DNA of 64,000 nucleotides, taken from positions 16,046 through 80,045 of the forward strand of contig NZ_JAJFBP010000029.1 of assembly GCF_020697055.1 (NCBI RefSeq), written 5' to 3'. Under the pieces are notes generated by a model that saw only the letters and a list, made by a program, of their open reading frames with translations, had not been told where the DNA came from and did not search any database. This document shows, in pieces, positions 16,019-25,941 of the stretch. Origin of the DNA: Panacagrimonas sp. (GTDB taxonomy: Bacteria; Pseudomonadota; Gammaproteobacteria; Nevskiales; Nevskiaceae). Every line of letters begins with the position of its first letter. Position 1 is the first letter of the stretch. Made by a program: the position numbers and the translations under genes.

Positions 16019-16720
16019 ATGCCGCACCCCCTGCGAATCGAGCTGCAAGGCGAAGCACTGGACCTGCACGCCGAGCGCGCGCTGTTCTGGCCGCGCCGGC
16101 GCACGCTGATCGTGGCCGACGTGCACCTGGGCAAGGACGCGGTGTTTCGTCGCGCCGGATTGCCGATTCCGGCAGGCGCTGTCGCGACCGACCTCGCGCG
16201 GCTCGAGGCACTGGTCGATCGCTTCGCGCCGGAACGCCTGCTGGTGCTGGGCGATCTGCTGCACGCGCCGATCCACGCGAGCGACACGGCGTGGATCGAG
16301 CAGGTGAGCGCGTTTCGCGCGCGCCACGCGTCGCTGGCGTTCGACGTGGTGCGCGGCAATCACGATCGCGCCCCGGAGCGCGTGCCGTCGGCGTGGGGAC
16401 TGCGCTGGCTCGAAGACGGCGCGCACGAAGCACCGTTCGTGTTCATGCACGACGCGCGCGACGACGATCGCGGCTACGCGCTGGGCGGACACCTGCACCC
16501 GGTGATGCGATTGAACTCGGCGACCGATTCGCTGCGGCTGCCGGTGTTCTGGCTGCGGGCCGGTTACGGGGTGTTGCCGAGTTTTGGCGGGTTCACGGGC
16601 GGGTATCCGATCGGATCGCGCGTAGCGCGAGGCGAACGCGCTTACGCCGCGACGCCGGAGGGCGTCATCGAAATCGCCTCGACCCGTCGCCGTCGCCCGG
16701 GCGAAGCCCGGGGGCGGTGA
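16019..16720 (+). CDS. pdeM: Ligase-associated metallophosphoesterase, PdeM (Pe) type
   Basis: A 233-residue calcineurin-like phosphoesterase, the Pe member of the Lhr-Lig-Exo-Pe set. Metal-ligand motifs in order: VADVHLGKD at about residues 35-43, LGDLLHAP near 80, RGNHDRAP near 115, FMHDARDD near 143 and GHLHPVM near 160. ATG 16019 follows the inverted repeat by 24 bp; an open frame further upstream is only read-through of the lhr end and the repeat. The 3' end (RRRRPGEARGR) is formed by an AGCCCGGG-type palindrome at about 16695-16715, so the C-terminal tail may be repeat-derived. Probably works with the ligase, nuclease and helicase in DNA end processing. Confidence 0.9.
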   Translation: MPHPLRIELQGEALDLHAERALFWPRRRTLIVADVHLGKDAVFRRAGLPIPAGAVATDLARLEALVDRFAPERLLVLGDLLHAPIHASDTAWIEQVSAFRARHASLAFDVVRGNHDRAPERVPSAWGLRWLEDGAHEAPFVFMHDARDDDRGYALGGHLHPVMRLNSATDSLRLPVFWLRAGYGVLPSFGGFTGGYPIGSRVARGERAYAATPEGVIEIASTRRRRPGEARGR

Positions 16721-16742
16721 GCGCAAAAGCCCCGGGCTACCT

Positions 16743-17633
16743 TTATAGGCGCGACGCAGAGAACGTATCGCAGCGATTTGGATCGCCGCTCTCGAACCCC
16801 GCCTTGAACCAGCGCACGCGCTGCTCCGAGGTGCCGTGCGAGAACGCATCGGGCACGACATGGCCCTGCGACTGCTTCTGCAGCCGGTCGTCGCCGATCG
16901 CGGTGGCGGTGTTCATCGCCTCCTCGACGTCGCCGGCCTCGAGCCACTGGTGCTTGGCCTGCGCGACGTTGGCCCACACGCCGGCGTAGCAGTCGGCCTG
17001 CAGTTCCTGTCGCACCAGCAGGCCGCCGTCGCCCTGCACTTCCTGTCCGCGCTGGCGCGCCGCGTTGACCTTGGCCGACACGCCGAGCAGCGTCTGCACG
17101 TGGTGGCCGACTTCGTGGGCGATGACGTAGGCGTAGGCGAAGTCGCCACCCCCGCCCAGGCGCGCCTTCATCTCCTCGAAGAACGACAGGTCGATGTACA
17201 CCTCGTGATCGCCCGGGCAGTAGAACGGCCCGGACGCGGAACTGGCGCTGCCGCAGGCGGTGTTCACGCCGCCGCTGAACAGATTGAGCTTGGGCGCCGC
17301 GTAGGTCTGCCCGGACGCCTGGAAGATCGGCCCCCACGCGTCCTCGGTTTCCCCGAGGATCACGCTGACGAATTCCGCGGTCTCGTCGCCGGCCGGCGGC
17401 GCCTGTCCTTCCTGTTGCTGCGGCACGCCGCCGCCGTCGCCCTGCATCTGCGCGACCATGCCGAGCATCTCGAGCGGGTTCTTGCCCAGGATCAGGCCGA
17501 TCACGACGACGACGGCGATGCCGCCGAGACCCAGGCCGCCCCCGCCGCCGAACGGCATGCGGCCACGACCCCCGCCCCCACTGCCGCGCATGTCCACGAC
17601 GTTGTCGCTGCGACGTCCGACTTTCCAGCGCAT
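16743..17633 (-). CDS. Neutral zinc metallopeptidase, YpfJ family
   Basis: A 296-residue protein. A Gly/Arg-rich N-terminus (RGSGGGGRGRMPFGGGGGLG) precedes a single membrane segment (GIAVVVVIGLILG, about 38-50). The catalytic domain has IAHEVGHHVQTLLG (HEXXH near residue 172) and the downstream RQELQADCYAGVWAN with the third zinc ligand Glu, typical of the YpfJ/ZnMP group. Family members are membrane-anchored putative peptidases of unknown substrate. It is convergent with the PdeM gene (22 bp gap) and transcribed leftward on its own; RBS and promoter were not resolved. Confidence 0.92.
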   Translation of the reverse strand: MRWKVGRRSDNVVDMRGSGGGGRGRMPFGGGGGLGLGGIAVVVVIGLILGKNPLEMLGMVAQMQGDGGGVPQQQEGQAPPAGDETAEFVSVILGETEDAWGPIFQASGQTYAAPKLNLFSGGVNTACGSASSASGPFYCPGDHEVYIDLSFFEEMKARLGGGGDFAYAYVIAHEVGHHVQTLLGVSAKVNAARQRGQEVQGDGGLLVRQELQADCYAGVWANVAQAKHQWLEAGDVEEAMNTATAIGDDRLQKQSQGHVVPDAFSHGTSEQRVRWFKAGFESGDPNRCDTFSASRL

Positions 17634-17674
17634 GAGCGTGCTCCTGATTTTCGGAGGTTGAGTCTACTAGCCGC

Positions 17675-17753
17675 GGCGGGATGCGCTTCGCTTGCCCGCC
17701 CTACCTATACACCCCCAATCCGGTTGGGCGTGAAAGCGAAGCGCATCCCCGCC
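17675..17753. repeat. GGCGGGATGCGCTTCGCTT inverted repeat downstream of tgt
   Basis: The left arm GGCGGGATGCGCTTCGCTT (17675-17693) pairs with AAGCGAAGCGCATCCCCGCC (17734-17753). The CGCCCTAC box next to the left arm is shared with the copies at 21649 and 24806. It lies between tgt and the metallopeptidase gene, directly after the tgt stop, where it could stabilise or end the transcript. Confidence 0.8.
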
Positions 17754-17754
17754 T

Positions 17755-20024
<2,270 letters not shown>

Positions 20025-20040
20025 TTTGAGGGAGGTGGGG

Positions 20041-20386
20041 ATGCGGTTTTCGATTCGAGGCGAGACGCGCTCGCGGCGTCAGCCATTGATCGCGTTTGCT
20101 GGGCGCGGCGTTGGCGCTGGCGCCCGTCGTGCTGGACGCGCGCGGTTCGACGACGCTGAATGCGGCCGAGGCGCGTGACCATGTCGGCGAGCACGCGAAG
20201 GTGTGCGGCCAAGTGGCAAGCACCCGATACGCAGAGGATCGCAACGGCGCACCGACCTTCCTGAATCTGGACCCGCCGTATCCGCGTCAGATCTTTACGG
20301 CCTTGGTCTGGGGTGAAGACCGAATGAAGCGGATCCATTCCAAGCCTTCTCATATCCGCCGTGAATCTGAGCGGCCGGACAGTTAG
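20041..20386 (+). pseudogene. Broken gene for a small exported OB-fold-like protein
   Basis: ATG 20041 opens a signal-peptide-like start (MRFSIRGETRSRRQPLIAF). The natural continuation, LLGAALALAPVVLDARGS, then EARDHVGEHAKVCGQVAS and APTFLNLDPPYPRQ, lies in the next frame from 20096. One extra T in the run at 20095-20097 explains the break. The downstream frame reaches VWGEDR and then changes to unrelated sequence (MKRIHSKPSHIRRESERPDS, stop at 20386), so the expected C-terminal part is missing too. The VCGQVAS/PTFLNLDPPYP pattern resembles small periplasmic OB-fold (nucleic-acid-binding-like) proteins. Two lesions favour a decayed gene over a sequencing error, though the first alone could be one. 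Confidence 0.6.
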
Positions 20387-20508
20387 GTAACAGAGTCGAG
20401 AGACATAAGTAACCGTGGCCTTCGGCGGTACCCGAGGAGTTCGGAGTTCCACGCAGCGGGCCGCGACCGAGGCATCATCCTCCCGGCCTCACGCCCCCGT
20501 CCCATCCC

Positions 20509-21204
20509 ATGCACCCCGCCTTCCCCCACATCCAAGCCTGCGTCTTCGACGCCTACGGCACCCTCCTCGACTTCAACTCCGCCGCGGCGCAGGCGCGCGA
20601 CGTCCTCGGCGATCGCGCGGACCGACTGTCGGAGCTCTGGCGCGCCAAGCAGCTGCAGTACACCTGGCTGCGATCGCTGATGGGCACCTACGCGCCGTTC
20701 TTGCAGGTCACCGGCGAGGCGCTGGACCATTCGCTGGAGACGCTGGGCATCGACGACGCCGCGTTGCGATCGCGCCTGATGCAGCTCTATCGCGAGCTCG
20801 CGCCGTTCGCCGACGTGATGGACACGCTCGGCGCATTGCGCGCGGCCGGTCTGCGCACCGCGATCCTCACCAACGGCTCGCAGGAGATGATCGACGCCAC
20901 CTGCGCGCATGCGGGCATCACGCCGCTGCTGGACGCGATCCTGTCGGTCGACGACGTCGGCATCTACAAGCCGCATCCGAGCGTCTACGAGCTGGCCTGC
21001 ACGCGCCTGGGTGTGACCCGCGATCGGATCGCGTTCGTCTCGTCCAACGGCTGGGACGCCGCGGGCGCGGCGCAGTTCGGGTTTCGCGTGATCTGGTGCA
21101 ATCGCTACGGGCAGCGCGAGGAACACCTGCCCGGCCATCCGCACGTCGAGATCCGGTCGCTGACCGAGATCCCGGCGCTGCTCGGCGTGGGCGCGACGCC
21201 ATGA
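20509..21204 (+). CDS. Haloacid dehalogenase type II, HAD superfamily
   Basis: A 231-residue HAD hydrolase of the L-2-haloacid dehalogenase group. Motif I is VFDAYGTLLDFNSA with nucleophile Asp near residue 14, motif II TAILTNGSQEM near residue 120, motif III Lys in VGIYKPHPSVYE near 155, and motif IV FVSSNGWDAAGAAQFGF with Asp near 181. WxxKQLQYTWLRSLMG is characteristic of the type II dehalogenases. It hydrolyses 2-haloalkanoic acids or related small substrates in the cytoplasm. The stop overlaps the next gene's start as ATGA, so the two are coupled. Confidence 0.93.
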   Translation: MHPAFPHIQACVFDAYGTLLDFNSAAAQARDVLGDRADRLSELWRAKQLQYTWLRSLMGTYAPFLQVTGEALDHSLETLGIDDAALRSRLMQLYRELAPFADVMDTLGALRAAGLRTAILTNGSQEMIDATCAHAGITPLLDAILSVDDVGIYKPHPSVYELACTRLGVTRDRIAFVSSNGWDAAGAAQFGFRVIWCNRYGQREEHLPGHPHVEIRSLTEIPALLGVGATP

Positions 21205-21629
21205 CCACGCGAAAAGGCCGGTGCCTGTGCGGTGCCGTCGCGTACACGGTCGACGTCGATCCGCTGGTCGTGCGGATCTGCTGGTGCCGCGACTGCCAGC
21301 GCCTGTCGGCGAACGGCACCGTGAACATGGTGGTGCCGACGTCGGCGCTCGCGGTGACCGGTGCGCTGGCGTCGTACCAAAGCCGCGCCGACAGCGGCAA
21401 CCTGCTGACGCGCGAGTTCTGCCCGACCTGCGGCACGCACCTGTTCTCGCAAGCGGACGTGCGGCCGCAGTTCCGGGTGGTGCGCACCGGCACGCTCGAG
21501 GATCCGGCGTCGGTGAAGCCGGGTGTGAACATCTGGGCGGCCAGTGCACCGGGCTGGGCGTGCCTCGATCCGGCGCTCGAGCGCGTCGAGGGGCAGCCGT
21601 TGCCGCCGGCTGCGCCACGCGCGTCCTGA
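21201..21629 (+). CDS. GFA-family glutathione-dependent formaldehyde-activating-type protein
   Basis: A 142-residue zinc protein of the GFA fold. It has the CxC site GRCLCGAVAYTVD at residues 7-19, RICWCRDCQRLSAN at about 32-45 and FCPTCGTHLFSQ at about 77-88, which are the conserved Cys sets of the family. The start ATG 21201 overlaps the HAD gene stop. Most family members have no proven reaction; the name comes from a Paracoccus enzyme binding S-hydroxymethylglutathione. Coupling to a dehalogenase suggests small-molecule detoxification, which is an inference. Confidence 0.88.
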   Translation: MTTRKGRCLCGAVAYTVDVDPLVVRICWCRDCQRLSANGTVNMVVPTSALAVTGALASYQSRADSGNLLTREFCPTCGTHLFSQADVRPQFRVVRTGTLEDPASVKPGVNIWAASAPGWACLDPALERVEGQPLPPAAPRAS

Positions 21630-21648
21630 TCGATCGGCGAGCGCGTTC

Positions 21649-21700
21649 GGCGGTGCGCTTCGCTTTCCCGCCCTACCAAGGACCGGTGATGCATCCCGCC
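21649..21700. repeat. Degenerate GGCGGTGCGCTTCGCTTTCCCGCC repeat
   Basis: GGCGGTGCGCTTCGCTTTCC starts at 21649, is followed by CGCCCTAC, and pairs loosely with GATGCATCCCGCC ending at 21700. It is the same family as the copies at 17675 and 24751 and sits between GFA and the convergent lipoprotein gene. Confidence 0.65.
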
Positions 21701-21733
21701 GTAGCAGCACCCGTGGCACTGCGCACCGCGGGC

Positions 21734-22195
21734 TCAGTCCGCCTTGGTCTCCCTCACGCCCTTGACGTTGCCTTCCGTTCGATCGCGCGTCGGTCGCGCT
21801 ACCTGTCGCCGCGCGGCGTCGTACATCGCGAAATACATGCGGTCGCCTTCCGCCCATCCGTCAAGCTGGTAGGTCTCGCCGGCGGCGCAGTCGACCCACA
21901 CCCGGACACCGGCGGTGCGGATGTCGACGTAACCCACCAGGCCAATCTCGTGCAGGCCCGGCTTCAGCGTCACCTCGACGGGATATTGAAGGCCCATCGA
22001 CGGCTTGCCGAGCGACTTGCCGTCCACCGACGCAATCAGGACGTTCGGTGCCGCGTGCAGCTTGCCCTTGATCAGCACCGCTTCGGCGGCCGAAGGTGCC
22101 GATCCTTCGTAGACCTGCTCCTTGCGCGGCGGGATGACGCACGCGCCGAGGAACAGTGTGAACACCGTGACGAACGACAACGCACACCGGGTCAT
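21734..22195 (-). CDS. Small lipoprotein of unknown function
   Basis: A 153-residue lipoprotein. ATG 22195 follows a strong GGAGGAGG ribosome site. The signal peptide MTRCALSFVTVFTLFLGAC ends in an LGAC lipobox with Cys19. The mature part is beta-rich: VLIASVDGKSLGKPSMGLQY, then YPVEVTLKPGLHEIGLVGYV and RVWVDCAAGETYQLDGWAEG. This reads like a PEGA-like or transthyretin-like small domain binding the envelope. An upstream in-frame start at 22225 would destroy the lipobox position. The function is not recognised. Convergent with GFA. Confidence 0.75.
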   Translation of the reverse strand: MTRCALSFVTVFTLFLGACVIPPRKEQVYEGSAPSAAEAVLIKGKLHAAPNVLIASVDGKSLGKPSMGLQYPVEVTLKPGLHEIGLVGYVDIRTAGVRVWVDCAAGETYQLDGWAEGDRMYFAMYDAARRQVARPTRDRTEGNVKGVRETKAD

Positions 22196-22372
22196 TTCAA
22201 CCTCCTCCCAGAGATGGGCGAGCACCCGGCCCGCCCGATTTGCAACGGCGTGATTCGATCGTACCGTCGAATCCTAGGGCGTCACCGAGGATTCGATGTT
22301 TCGGTGGGCGCCCGCGCTCCGGTCGCACCGCCCGGCGATCCGGCCGTCCGAGTCACCAAGGAGACCGCTCGA

Positions 22373-22597
22373 ATGCTCCGCCTGACCCTCGCCCTGGCGT
22401 TCGCGTTTGCCCTCGCCGTCGCCTACGCGCTCTGGCCGGTCTGCGTGCCGCTGTCGGCCGACGCTACGGCCGCGTTCGTCGATCCGCCGATCGCCGAACG
22501 CACCGACACGATGCTGTGGGGCCGCATGTTCCAGCTGCGCGACGACGGGCAGTGGCAGCAGTGCAAGACCCGTATCGCGCGCGCGTTCTTCTTCTAG
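22373..22597 (+). CDS. Small exported or membrane-anchored protein, unknown
   Basis: A 74-residue product from ATG 22373 with AAGGAG 9 nt upstream. The N-terminal hydrophobic stretch (MLRLTLALAFAFALAVAYAL) is a signal peptide or anchor; the mature part contains AERTDTMLWGRMFQLRDDGQ and two Cys residues (WPVC and QQCK) that could form a disulfide. No family recognised. The good RBS and GC3 pattern support it as real. It lies upstream of the aminotransferase gene with a 61-bp gap. Confidence 0.6.
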   Translation: MLRLTLALAFAFALAVAYALWPVCVPLSADATAAFVDPPIAERTDTMLWGRMFQLRDDGQWQQCKTRIARAFFF

Positions 22598-22658
22598 CGT
22601 CCACGCCGCGAGCCTCGGCTATGCTGCGCGCCGGGTGCAGCAGCAAGGGAGCGCGCGG

Positions 22659-24038
22659 ATGTCCTCGACGACACACCCCCCGGGCGTGACCGTCATCGCC
22701 GACAGGCCACGCGGTCGCGCGGTACGCGAGGCCCTGATCGCGCGGCGCCGCAACGGCCACCCGCTCGGCGCCGAGCACCTCGCGCTCGAGCAGATCAAGA
22801 CGGTCGACATTCCCGAGAAGATCTATTTCGAGCGCGCGTCGGGCGCCGTCATCACCGATGCAGCGGGCCACGACTACATCGACCTGATCATGGGCTTCGG
22901 CGCCCATCTGCTCGGGCATCGCCCGCCGGCGGTCGAGGCCGCGGTGCGCAAGCAGCTGGGCAACGGCTGGCACTTCGGTCTGAGCAATACGCTGCAGGGC
23001 GAGCACGCGCGGCGCATCGCCGGACTGGGGCTCGGCGAGCAGACCAAGATCCTCTACTGCGGCTCGGGCAGTGAGGCGACGCTGTACGCCTGCCGCGTCG
23101 CGCGCGGCTTCACCGGCCGCACGCGGATCGGCATCTTCGACGGCAGCTACCACGGCAGCCACGACTACGCGCTGGTGCGGGCCGACACCGCGGGCAGCTC
23201 GCCGGAGCGCTCGGCCAGCACGATCTTCGGCGCGGGTGTTCCGGAGACGATCCGTTCGGACACGATGCGCGCGCTGCCGTTTCGCGACGAGCGCGCGTTC
23301 GACCTGATCCGCCGCGACGCGAACGATCTCGCCGCGGTGCTCGTGCAGCCGGTGCAGAACAACCTGCCGCGGATGGACAGCGGCTGGTTTCTCGAAGGGC
23401 TGCGCGCCGTCTGCAATGAGACCGGCGTGCTGCTGATCTTCGACGAGGTCGTCACCGGGCTGCGCATCGGCCATCGCGGCGCGCAGGGGCATTTCGGCGT
23501 TGCGCCCGACCTGACCTGCTACGGCAAGGCGATCGGCGGCGGGCTGCCGGTCGGTGCGCTGGCGGGACGGCCGGCGATCATGGACCTGTTCCCGAAGTCG
23601 CACGCCGAGGGCGGCGTGTTCTCCAGCGGGACGTTCAACGCCAACCCGCTGACGATGGCGGCAGGCCTGGCGACGCTGGACGTCGTCGAATCGACGAAGG
23701 ACACGCTGTACGCCGAGCTCGAGCGCAAGGCGGATCGGCTGGCCGCGCGCGTCAACCGCTTCGCCGAGCAGCGGCAGATCGCGGTGCGGATGATGAACGC
23801 GGGCTCGATGCTGCACCTGGGCTTCGAGAAGGCGCTGGCCAACAACGCCTGGGACCGCAGGGCGCCCACGCCGGAACAGACCGACGATTTCTTCCTGCAC
23901 ATGCTGGCGCAGGGCGTGCTGATGCCGGCCAGCCGCATGACGCTGATCTCGGCCGCGCATTCGGATGCGCAGATCGAGACGGTGGGCGATGCCATCGTGC
24001 GGACGCTCGACGCAATGCGCGAGGACGGCCTGGTCTAG
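22659..24038 (+). CDS. Class III PLP-dependent aminotransferase (glutamate-1-semialdehyde aminomutase-like)
   Basis: A 459-residue fold-type I PLP enzyme from ATG 22659 with AAGGGA 8 nt upstream. PLP signatures: YCGSGSEATLYACRVARGFTG-type phosphate cup, FDGSYHGSHDY (ring-stacking Tyr and His), LIFDEVVTGLRIG (Asp holding the pyridine N), and the Schiff-base Lys in TCYGKAIGGGLPVGA. FSSGTFNANPLTMAAG is the class III late motif. The sequence is closer to HemL-like aminotransferases than to ornithine/acetylornithine types, but an N-terminal extension and lack of other heme genes argue against calling it hemL. Followed by a hexanucleotide tandem repeat. Confidence 0.88.
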   Translation: MSSTTHPPGVTVIADRPRGRAVREALIARRRNGHPLGAEHLALEQIKTVDIPEKIYFERASGAVITDAAGHDYIDLIMGFGAHLLGHRPPAVEAAVRKQLGNGWHFGLSNTLQGEHARRIAGLGLGEQTKILYCGSGSEATLYACRVARGFTGRTRIGIFDGSYHGSHDYALVRADTAGSSPERSASTIFGAGVPETIRSDTMRALPFRDERAFDLIRRDANDLAAVLVQPVQNNLPRMDSGWFLEGLRAVCNETGVLLIFDEVVTGLRIGHRGAQGHFGVAPDLTCYGKAIGGGLPVGALAGRPAIMDLFPKSHAEGGVFSSGTFNANPLTMAAGLATLDVVESTKDTLYAELERKADRLAARVNRFAEQRQIAVRMMNAGSMLHLGFEKALANNAWDRRAPTPEQTDDFFLHMLAQGVLMPASRMTLISAAHSDAQIETVGDAIVRTLDAMREDGLV

Positions 24039-24039
24039 G

Positions 24040-24096
24040 TTCGGGTCGGGTTCGGGTTCGGGTTCGGGTTCGGGTTCGGGTTCGGGTTCGGGTTCG
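24040..24096. repeat. TTCGGG hexanucleotide tandem repeat
   Basis: One TTCGGG at 24040, a shortened TCGGG, then seven full TTCGGG units from 24051 and a partial one to 24096. It begins 2 nt after the aminotransferase stop codon, in the convergent gap before rlmH. Such a tract can change copy number by replication slippage. No gene is supported in the remaining roughly 130 bp of the gap. Confidence 0.95.
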
Positions 24097-24231
24097 TCGC
24101 AAGTGGGCCTCACGTCCGCGCTGGGTTTCGACACACGCTCGATCCCCATTTCGCAAATCAACAGCGCTTCGAACTTCTGGAGCAGTTCCAGCGCGAACGA
24201 CAGCGCGAGCACGAGAACCGCGCGCGTCTCC

Positions 24232-24705
24232 TCAGGCCCGGTGATACGGATGGTTCGCCGTGAGGCTCCACGCCCGATACAGCTGCTCGGCCACCAGCAC
24301 CCGCACCAGCGCATGCGGCAGCGTCAGCTTCGACAGCGACCAGCGCTCGTCGGCGCTCGCGAGCACGTCGCTCGAATGTCCGTCGGGTCCGCCGACCAGC
24401 AGCGCGACGTCGCGGCCGTTCCGCATCCAGACCTTCAGGCGTGCGGCCAGATCGGTGCTGCTCCAGGCGGATCCGCGTTCGTCGAGCATGATGCGGTGAT
24501 GGTCGCGCGTGCGCTCGAGCAACTTGGATCCTTCGGCCTGCTTGGCGCGTTCGGGATCGGGATTCTTGTCGCCGCGCGGTGCCAGCGGCAGCTCGACCAG
24601 TTCGAGCTTGAGTTCCTTCCGGGGCAGCCGCTGCGCGTAGTCCTGGAAGCCCGCGTCGACCCAGGCCGGCATGCGCGTGCCGATCGCGACTAGACGCAGC
24701 TTCAC
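24232..24705 (-). CDS. rlmH: 23S rRNA (pseudouridine1915-N3)-methyltransferase RlmH
   Basis: A 157-residue SPOUT methyltransferase (formerly YbeA) modifying Psi1915 in helix 69 of 23S rRNA on the 70S ribosome. It shows MKLRLVAIGTRMPAWVDAGF, the middle HRIMLDERGSAWSSTDLAARL, the trefoil-knot LLVGGPDGHSSDVLASADERWSLSKLTLPHALVRVLVAEQLYRAW and the C-terminal NHPYHR. Length equals the family's. It follows nadD and rsfS as in many bacteria, but 157 bp away because of a palindromic repeat. Confidence 0.96.
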   Translation of the reverse strand: MKLRLVAIGTRMPAWVDAGFQDYAQRLPRKELKLELVELPLAPRGDKNPDPERAKQAEGSKLLERTRDHHRIMLDERGSAWSSTDLAARLKVWMRNGRDVALLVGGPDGHSSDVLASADERWSLSKLTLPHALVRVLVAEQLYRAWSLTANHPYHRA

Positions 24706-24750
24706 GGGGATGCGATCACGGTCATCGGGTCCAAAGTCAACAAAACGCAG

Positions 24751-24830
24751 CGCGGGAAAGCGGCCGCATCGCGGCCGCGCATCCCGCCGATGGCACCTGC
24801 GCTGCGGCGGGATGCGCTTGACTTTCCCGC
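24751..24830. repeat. GCGGGAAAG/GGCGGGATGCGC palindromic repeat between rsfS and rlmH
   Basis: The left part GCGGGAAAG...CGCATCCCGCC (24751-24788) carries its own inner hairpin (CGGCCGCATCGCGGCCG) and pairs with GGCGGGATGCGCTTGACTTTCCCGC (24806-24830), followed by CCTAC. Same family as 17675. It interrupts the otherwise tightly spaced nadD-rsfS-rlmH run. Confidence 0.8.
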
Positions 24831-24862
24831 CCTACGATCGCGGTGACGCGCACGCGCCTGGA

Positions 24863-25261
24863 TCAGCGGGCCGCCACCTTCTGCGGCGGCGCCTCGCTCA
24901 TGTCCCACAACTTCTCGAGCTGGTAGAACGCGCGCGCCTGCAGCTGCATCACGTGCACCACCGCATCGCCCAGATCCACCAGCACCCATTCGGATTCATC
25001 CAGGCCTTCGACTCCGCGGGGCTGATGTCCTGCGTCCTTGTATTTCTCGACCACGGCTTGCGCGATCGATTTGACGTGACGATTCGAAGTACCGGTACAG
25101 ATGATCATCGTGTCGGTGATCGTGGTCAGGCCACGCACGTCGAGCACGGTGATGTCCTTGGCTTTGAGGTCCTCCAGTGCGACCAGCGCGAGCTGGACCA
25201 CCGGATCGTCGTGATGCGTTGCAGAGGAAGCAGCTTCAGTCTTTTGCGGGGTCTTCGTCAT
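24863..25261 (-). CDS. rsfS: Ribosome silencing factor RsfS
   Basis: A 132-residue protein (RsfS/YbeB/Iojap family) that binds ribosomal protein uL14 and blocks subunit joining under starvation. Conserved core: [60 protein letters not shown] and FYQLEKLW. The start ATG 25261 lies 26 bp inside the nadD end, so translation is coupled. A hydrophilic 18-residue N-terminal lead precedes the core. Cytoplasmic. Confidence 0.95.
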   Translation of the reverse strand: MTKTPQKTEAASSATHHDDPVVQLALVALEDLKAKDITVLDVRGLTTITDTMIICTGTSNRHVKSIAQAVVEKYKDAGHQPRGVEGLDESEWVLVDLGDAVVHVMQLQARAFYQLEKLWDMSEAPPQKVAAR

Positions 25262-25904
25262 GGGTCAGGAAGTCGATGTCCTCGGTGGTGAATGAATCGA
25301 TGACGGCCTGGGGCACCAGGCCGCGGATGGAGCGCCCGGCTTTCAGCAAGCCGCGCACCCGTGTTGAAGAGATCGCCAGCGGCGGCAGCGCCGCGCTCAT
25401 CAACAGACCCGCGCGCCGGCTTTTCAAGGCCTTGGGATCGGTGACGCGCTTGTCGCGCCACCAGGCGTCCACTTGCGGCGAGCGCGCGGCGGTGGCGTCC
25501 GCGCGTTCCACGAACACCAGGTGCGCAAGCTGCGGGATCTCCTGCCAGCGATGCCAGGTGTGGAACTGGTTGGCCGCGTCGTCGCCCAGCAGCAGCACCA
25601 GGCTCGCGTCGTCCGGCAGTTCGGCGCGCAGGCTCGCCAGCGTGTCGTAGGTGTAGCTGCGGCCGTCGCGCCGCACTTCGCGGTCGTCCACCACCAATCC
25701 GGGCTCGCCGGCGCAGGCCAGCTGCACCCACTGCAGGCGTCGTCGCGCCGACACGCCGGGGCGATCGCGATGCGGCGGCTCGCCGGCGGGGATCACGTGC
25801 ACGCGATCCAGCCCCAGGCGCTCGCGCAGTTCGATCGCGAGCCGCAGGTGACCGTGGTGTATCGGGGAGAACGTGCCGCCGAAGATTCCGACGGCGGTCG
25901 TCAT
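25236..25904 (-). CDS. nadD: Nicotinate-nucleotide adenylyltransferase
   Basis: A 222-residue NaMN adenylyltransferase making deamido-NAD from NaMN and ATP. Nucleotidyltransferase motifs: [20 protein letters not shown] (GGTFDPxHxGH type) at residues 7-26, [13 protein letters not shown] near 37, and the C-terminal [13 protein letters not shown] (ISSTxxR) near 180. It follows proA with a 37-bp gap and overlaps rsfS. Confidence 0.96.
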   Translation of the reverse strand: MTTAVGIFGGTFSPIHHGHLRLAIELRERLGLDRVHVIPAGEPPHRDRPGVSARRRLQWVQLACAGEPGLVVDDREVRRDGRSYTYDTLASLRAELPDDASLVLLLGDDAANQFHTWHRWQEIPQLAHLVFVERADATAARSPQVDAWWRDKRVTDPKALKSRRAGLLMSAALPPLAISSTRVRGLLKAGRSIRGLVPQAVIDSFTTEDIDFLTHDEDPAKD

Positions 25905-25941
25905 GCCGTCGCAGCGCTGGGGACCAAGAGCGGGATCGTCT

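Noticed and set aside
22659..24038. Calling the aminotransferase hemL
   Set aside because: The sequence shows class III aminotransferase motifs and an N-terminal extension; heme context is absent, so the reaction is left open.
22464..24314. A minus-strand frame containing a Pro-Glu repeat across the TTCGGG tract
   Set aside because: No plausible start or RBS; most of it is antisense to the aminotransferase, and the PE repeat is simply the translated microsatellite.
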